From Candidatus Aminicenantota bacterium (GTDB taxonomy: Bacteria; Acidobacteriota; Aminicenantia; Aminicenantales; CALLJL01): DNA of 58,480 nucleotides. The translations under genes were made by a program, and so were the position numbers. Positions 55,450 to 58,480 of this stretch are shown in pieces (positions within the stretch are counted from its first letter, which is position 1; the number at the start of each line of letters is the position of its first letter). The notes beneath the pieces are model-generated. The model searched no databases. It was not told where the DNA came from and worked only from the letters and a program-made list of their open reading frames with translations. The stretch spans positions 1 to 58,480 of the forward strand of contig JAOAFQ010000093.1 in assembly GCA_026416195.1 (NCBI GenBank), given 5' to 3'.

Positions 55450-58005
55450 ATGACCAAGCTCAAAAAAAATTCCATTCATCATTTTTTGCCAATTTCCCTT
55501 CTGCTAATCCTGATTGTCGTGATGACCTATCCCCTCATCCTTCACTTAAATGACCACCTTCCCTCTGATCTTGGTGATCCACTTTATCTAGTTTGGCTTA
55601 TCGGCCATGCTTCAAACAAAATCAAGGAAGGTTTGACTAATTATTGGGATGGCCGATTTTTTTATCCCCATACCCAAACTGTCCTTTATAGCGATTACGT
55701 TCCAGCCTTAACGTTTTTAGGTCTTTTGCCTGCCTTGATTAGTAAAAATTTTATTTTTACCTATAATTTTCTTTGGTTATTATCTTTTTTCCTCTCAGGC
55801 TTGGGCGCTTATGTTCTCATCTATCATCTGACCCGCTCTCGCTGGGCTTCCTTTATTGGCTCCTTAATCTTCACCTTCTCACCTGTAAGCTTTGCCCATA
55901 TTAGCCATCTCGAACTTCTTTTTTCAGCCTGGTTACCTTTTTGTTTTCTCTTTCTTCATCGTTTTTTTGAAAAGCCAAATTTATCTAATCTGAGCTTGGC
56001 TCTGTTATTTTTAGCCATACAGGCTCTCTTTTGTGGCCATTATGGCCTTTATGCAGCTTTTTTTATGGGCCTTTTCGGACTAATTCTGACTTTTTACCGA
56101 GGTTTCTGGCTAAATCCCCGCTTTTGGCTAAAAACCATAATTGGTATAGCTATCTCAGCTTTTCTTTTATTTCCTTTTTTTTGGCCATATTTTCCAGTGC
56201 ATAGAAAAATGGGCTTTGCTTGGACTTTTAATGATGTCCGTCATTATTCAGCTGAAATTCAAAATTACCTTTCAGTTCCACCGTGGAATCTTATTTTCAG
56301 TCGAATCCTTGATTCTAAGGCCCAACCTGAACATCAGGTTTTTCTTGGCTTTTGCCCAATTATTCTGGTATTTTTGTGGCTTATCTTTAACCGTTTCTTT
56401 TATCCTACCTATAAGCCTTTTTTTATAAAAGCAATAGCTTCCTGGCTAAGATTCAAAAAAAAAGACGAAAAGACAAAAAGACAATCTATTTTCATTTATA
56501 TTCTTGATATTTTTCTTTTTATTTTAGTTTTAGATATTATTGTTATTCTTTTTAGAAATGGATTTCATCTTGATTTAGGTATTTTTAGCATTTCTTCGCG
56601 TCGCTTAAAAAATCCGGTTTTTCTTTTCTTATCCCTTTTAGTCTTGCGATACACTCTTCATCCCGGTTGGTCGACCATTAAACAAAAAGTAATCAGTTTA
56701 GTTAAAAGAGATCGAGATAGGCTGCGGAATTCTTCTTCCTCTTTTGAAGCTTTATCTCCGTCAGACTTTCAAGTTAATAGCGACCTTTATTTACTGATGG
56801 CTCTTTTGGGTTGGCTTTTTTCTTTTGGCCCGGTTGTTTCGTTCAAAGGGACTAGGCTTTTTACTGGCCCTTATTTTCTTCTTTATAACTGGGTCCCTGG
56901 TTTTAAACTTATGCGGGTACCGAGTCGCTTCTCGGAAATGGTCGTTCTTGCCCTCTCAGTTCTTTGCGGATTAGCCTTAGCTTCCTTTATCAATTCTAAA
57001 AAGGTTCATTTCTCTAAAAAACCTTTTCTCTGGTTGATAATGGGGTTAATTTTATTAGAACAAATTTCCATTCCATTGCCTCTGGCTCCACTCCCTAATA
57101 AAGGTAAACTTCCAGAAATTTATCAAACGATTGCGGCTATGTCCCCAGAAATTGTTCTCATTGAGCTTCCTCTGCCTGAAAACAGGCTCAATTATTATCA
57201 GGAATCCCTACCGATGTTCTATTCTATTTTCCATCGCCATCGAATTGTCAATGGCTACGCCGGCTTTATTCCTCCTGCCTATAGCATTATTCAAGAAGCT
57301 ATGGAATTTTTTCCTAGTGAGGCCACAGTCGCCTTACTTCGAAGGTTAAAAGTTGACTTAATTTTAGTTCATACTCAAAGTTATCGGCCTCAAAAAGGAA
57401 AAGAAATAGTTGAAGCGCTAAAAAAGTGGACAGATCAATGTGTTCTAATTGACCAAAGAGAGGGTGATTTTTTATATCAACTTTTACCGCTACCAGTTGA
57501 AGAATTTGGCTCCCAGGCCTCTGTTGGCAGGAGAAATAATCTCTTAGGAATGAACCAAATATATCAACTGTCTGATAAAAGCGTCTGGAAAGTTTGGTCA
57601 AGTTCCAATGTGGTCAATGCTCCCAAAGCAATTGATAATTCCTTAGAAAGTGGTTGGTCAACAGCTCTTCCTCAGAAGGCTGGTGATTTTTTCTGGATTG
57701 ACTTTTGCCAAGAAATCTGGCTGAGTGAACTTCGACTCTATCTGAAAAATAAATTATTTGAATATCCTCGCCATTTTCTAGTTGAAATTTCTAACAATAA
57801 TGTCGACTGGAAAAAAATAGCTGCTTATACCAATCATTTTCCCTATTTTGACTTAGAAACCATAGAAGACCTTTCAAGCTATCATGTTAAAATTTCCTTT
57901 CCCCCTACCAAACTCAGATTTATGCGTCTTAAACTCACGGCAGGTCATCCTCTTTATCACTGGTCGATTCAGGAAATTGAAGCCTTCGGGAAAATCGAAA
58001 ATTAA
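55450..58005 (+). CDS. Polytopic membrane protein with C-terminal discoidin (F5/8 C)-like domain
   Basis: An 851-residue protein. The first 540 residues have about 12 helices and the periplasmic-loop pattern SDLGDPLYLVWLIGHASN and FYPHTQTVLYSDYVPALTFLG found in uncharacterised GT39/YfhO-like membrane glycosyltransferases. Residues about 575-690 are soluble (EIVLIELPLPENRLNYYQES). The last 140 residues (WSSSNVVNAPKAIDNSLESGWST ... FLVEISNNNVDWKKIA ... MRLKLT) form a galactose-binding-like domain as in F5/8 type C modules. It follows a 220-bp gap with no obvious ribosome site. The putative role is transfer of a lipid-linked sugar outside the membrane. Confidence 0.8.
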   Translation: MTKLKKNSIHHFLPISLLLILIVVMTYPLILHLNDHLPSDLGDPLYLVWLIGHASNKIKEGLTNYWDGRFFYPHTQTVLYSDYVPALTFLGLLPALISKNFIFTYNFLWLLSFFLSGLGAYVLIYHLTRSRWASFIGSLIFTFSPVSFAHISHLELLFSAWLPFCFLFLHRFFEKPNLSNLSLALLFLAIQALFCGHYGLYAAFFMGLFGLILTFYRGFWLNPRFWLKTIIGIAISAFLLFPFFWPYFPVHRKMGFAWTFNDVRHYSAEIQNYLSVPPWNLIFSRILDSKAQPEHQVFLGFCPIILVFLWLIFNRFFYPTYKPFFIKAIASWLRFKKKDEKTKRQSIFIYILDIFLFILVLDIIVILFRNGFHLDLGIFSISSRRLKNPVFLFLSLLVLRYTLHPGWSTIKQKVISLVKRDRDRLRNSSSSFEALSPSDFQVNSDLYLLMALLGWLFSFGPVVSFKGTRLFTGPYFLLYNWVPGFKLMRVPSRFSEMVVLALSVLCGLALASFINSKKVHFSKKPFLWLIMGLILLEQISIPLPLAPLPNKGKLPEIYQTIAAMSPEIVLIELPLPENRLNYYQESLPMFYSIFHRHRIVNGYAGFIPPAYSIIQEAMEFFPSEATVALLRRLKVDLILVHTQSYRPQKGKEIVEALKKWTDQCVLIDQREGDFLYQLLPLPVEEFGSQASVGRRNNLLGMNQIYQLSDKSVWKVWSSSNVVNAPKAIDNSLESGWSTALPQKAGDFFWIDFCQEIWLSELRLYLKNKLFEYPRHFLVEISNNNVDWKKIAAYTNHFPYFDLETIEDLSSYHVKISFPPTKLRFMRLKLTAGHPLYHWSIQEIEAFGKIEN

Positions 58006-58086
58006 CAAGCGAATTAGAAGATTGCTTTTATTTAAAGGTGCAATTAAAATTAAAGCTCCATTTTCTTTTGAATAGAGGAAAAACCA

Positions 58087-58480
58087 ATGTCTTCGACGAA
58101 GCTCTTGATACCAGTTAGCGAACCCCTGATTGGCGATCGAGAATTAGAGCTGGTCACTGATTGTCTTCGACGAGGCTGGATCTCTTCAGCAGGCGATTAT
58201 ATTGAGGCATTTGAAAAAGCCTGGGCTAAATATTGTGGCCGAGAATACGGCATCGCCGTGAGTAGCGGGACAGCCGCTCTCCAAGTCGCCCTTGGCTGTT
58301 TAGGGCTTAAGCCAGGCGATGAAGTTATTCTTCCTGACTTCACTATGTTTGCCTGTGCTGTGGCTGTGGTTAGTACGGGAGCTCGTCCTGTCCTCGTTGA
58401 TGCTGAGCCAGAAACCTGGTGCCTTGATGTCACCAAGATTGAAGAAAAAATAACTCCCCGAACAAAAGCTATTATGGCGG
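58087..58480 (+). CDS. DegT/DnrJ/EryC1/StrS aminotransferase, 3' end off window
   Basis: 131 codons to the window edge of a PLP-dependent sugar aminotransferase-fold protein: LIPVSEPLIGDRELELVTDC, GWISSAGDYIEAFEKAWAKY, SSGTAALQVALGCLGLKPGDEVILPDFTM. Family members aminate keto-sugar nucleotides for surface polysaccharides. The catalytic lysine lies beyond the window. AGAGGA precedes ATG 58087. Fits the GT2-cupin-membrane cluster. Confidence 0.92.
   Translation, partial: MSSTKLLIPVSEPLIGDRELELVTDCLRRGWISSAGDYIEAFEKAWAKYCGREYGIAVSSGTAALQVALGCLGLKPGDEVILPDFTMFACAVAVVSTGARPVLVDAEPETWCLDVTKIEEKITPRTKAIMA

Noticed and set aside
1-58480. tRNA, rRNA and CRISPR features
   Set aside because: Scanned gaps for T-loop-like GGTTCGAATC strings, cloverleaf arms and regularly spaced repeats; none convincing. 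A covariance-model search could still find an odd RNA.
1-58480. Insertion sequences or prophage genes
   Set aside because: No transposase, integrase or phage structural motif and no terminal inverted repeats with target duplications were seen, even in the pseudogene zone.

Overview
The window looks like chromosome from an uncultured, AT-leaning Gram-negative-type bacterium, most like Candidatus Aminicenantes (OP8) or a neighbouring Acidobacteriota-type lineage. The pointers are outer-membrane barrels, lipoproteins, GTP-type PEPCK, a large set of secreted peptidases and decayed 6-bladed propeller genes. The lineage call is inference from gene content; no rRNA or tRNA gene was recognised.

Region 1 (1-5.8 kb, minus strand) is a tight operon. 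In transcription order it holds hslV, hslU, a lipoprotein with an LptM-like motif and three FN3 domains, a fumarylacetoacetate-hydrolase-family enzyme, a fructose-6-phosphate aldolase/transaldolase, and a biotin-dependent acyl-CoA carboxyltransferase cut by the left edge. Region 2 (5.9-9.9 kb) holds a DUF2156 protein, a GNAT acetyltransferase, an orphan HicB-like protein, an AhpD-like protein, and a divergent pair: a small four-cysteine secreted protein and a VKOR-DsbA fusion. Region 3 (10.1-15.2 kb) holds pckG, a DUF1015 protein, a HAD hydrolase and a TrmA-family 5-methyluridine methyltransferase.

Region 4 (15.2-26.2 kb) is mostly envelope or secreted protein genes: two tandem paralogous barrel proteins, a CBM9-like lipoprotein, a C69 dipeptidase, an active/inactive M16 peptidase pair and a transglutaminase-domain protein. 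Region 5 (26.4-43.7 kb) mixes intact genes (a trmJ-like methyltransferase, a HerA-like ATPase, a short basic protein, M6, S9 and S8 peptidases, a URO-D-family protein, a small barrel) with a gene graveyard. The graveyard contains a 6-bladed propeller, an amidohydrolase, a GGDEF protein and a jelly-roll domain protein, all broken by stops, frameshifts or internal deletions.

Region 6 (43.8-53.9 kb) holds an ABC-2 exporter pair, a double-SIS GKRP/MurQ-like protein next to two sodium:solute symporters, era and an HGSNAT-like membrane acyltransferase. Region 7 (54.1-58.5 kb) begins a surface-glycan cluster: a GT2 glycosyltransferase, a cupin, a polytopic membrane protein ending in a discoidin-like domain, and a DegT/StrS aminotransferase cut by the right edge.

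Taken together, the intact genes suggest an organism that degrades extracellular proteins, forms disulfides in its periplasm and makes PEP from oxaloacetate. The most interesting leads are the divergent VKOR-DsbA/small cysteine protein pair with an inverted repeat, the GKRP-like gene beside two symporters, the HerA-like ATPase followed by a short basic protein, the tandem barrels whose N-terminal domains have diverged, and the pseudogene cluster.
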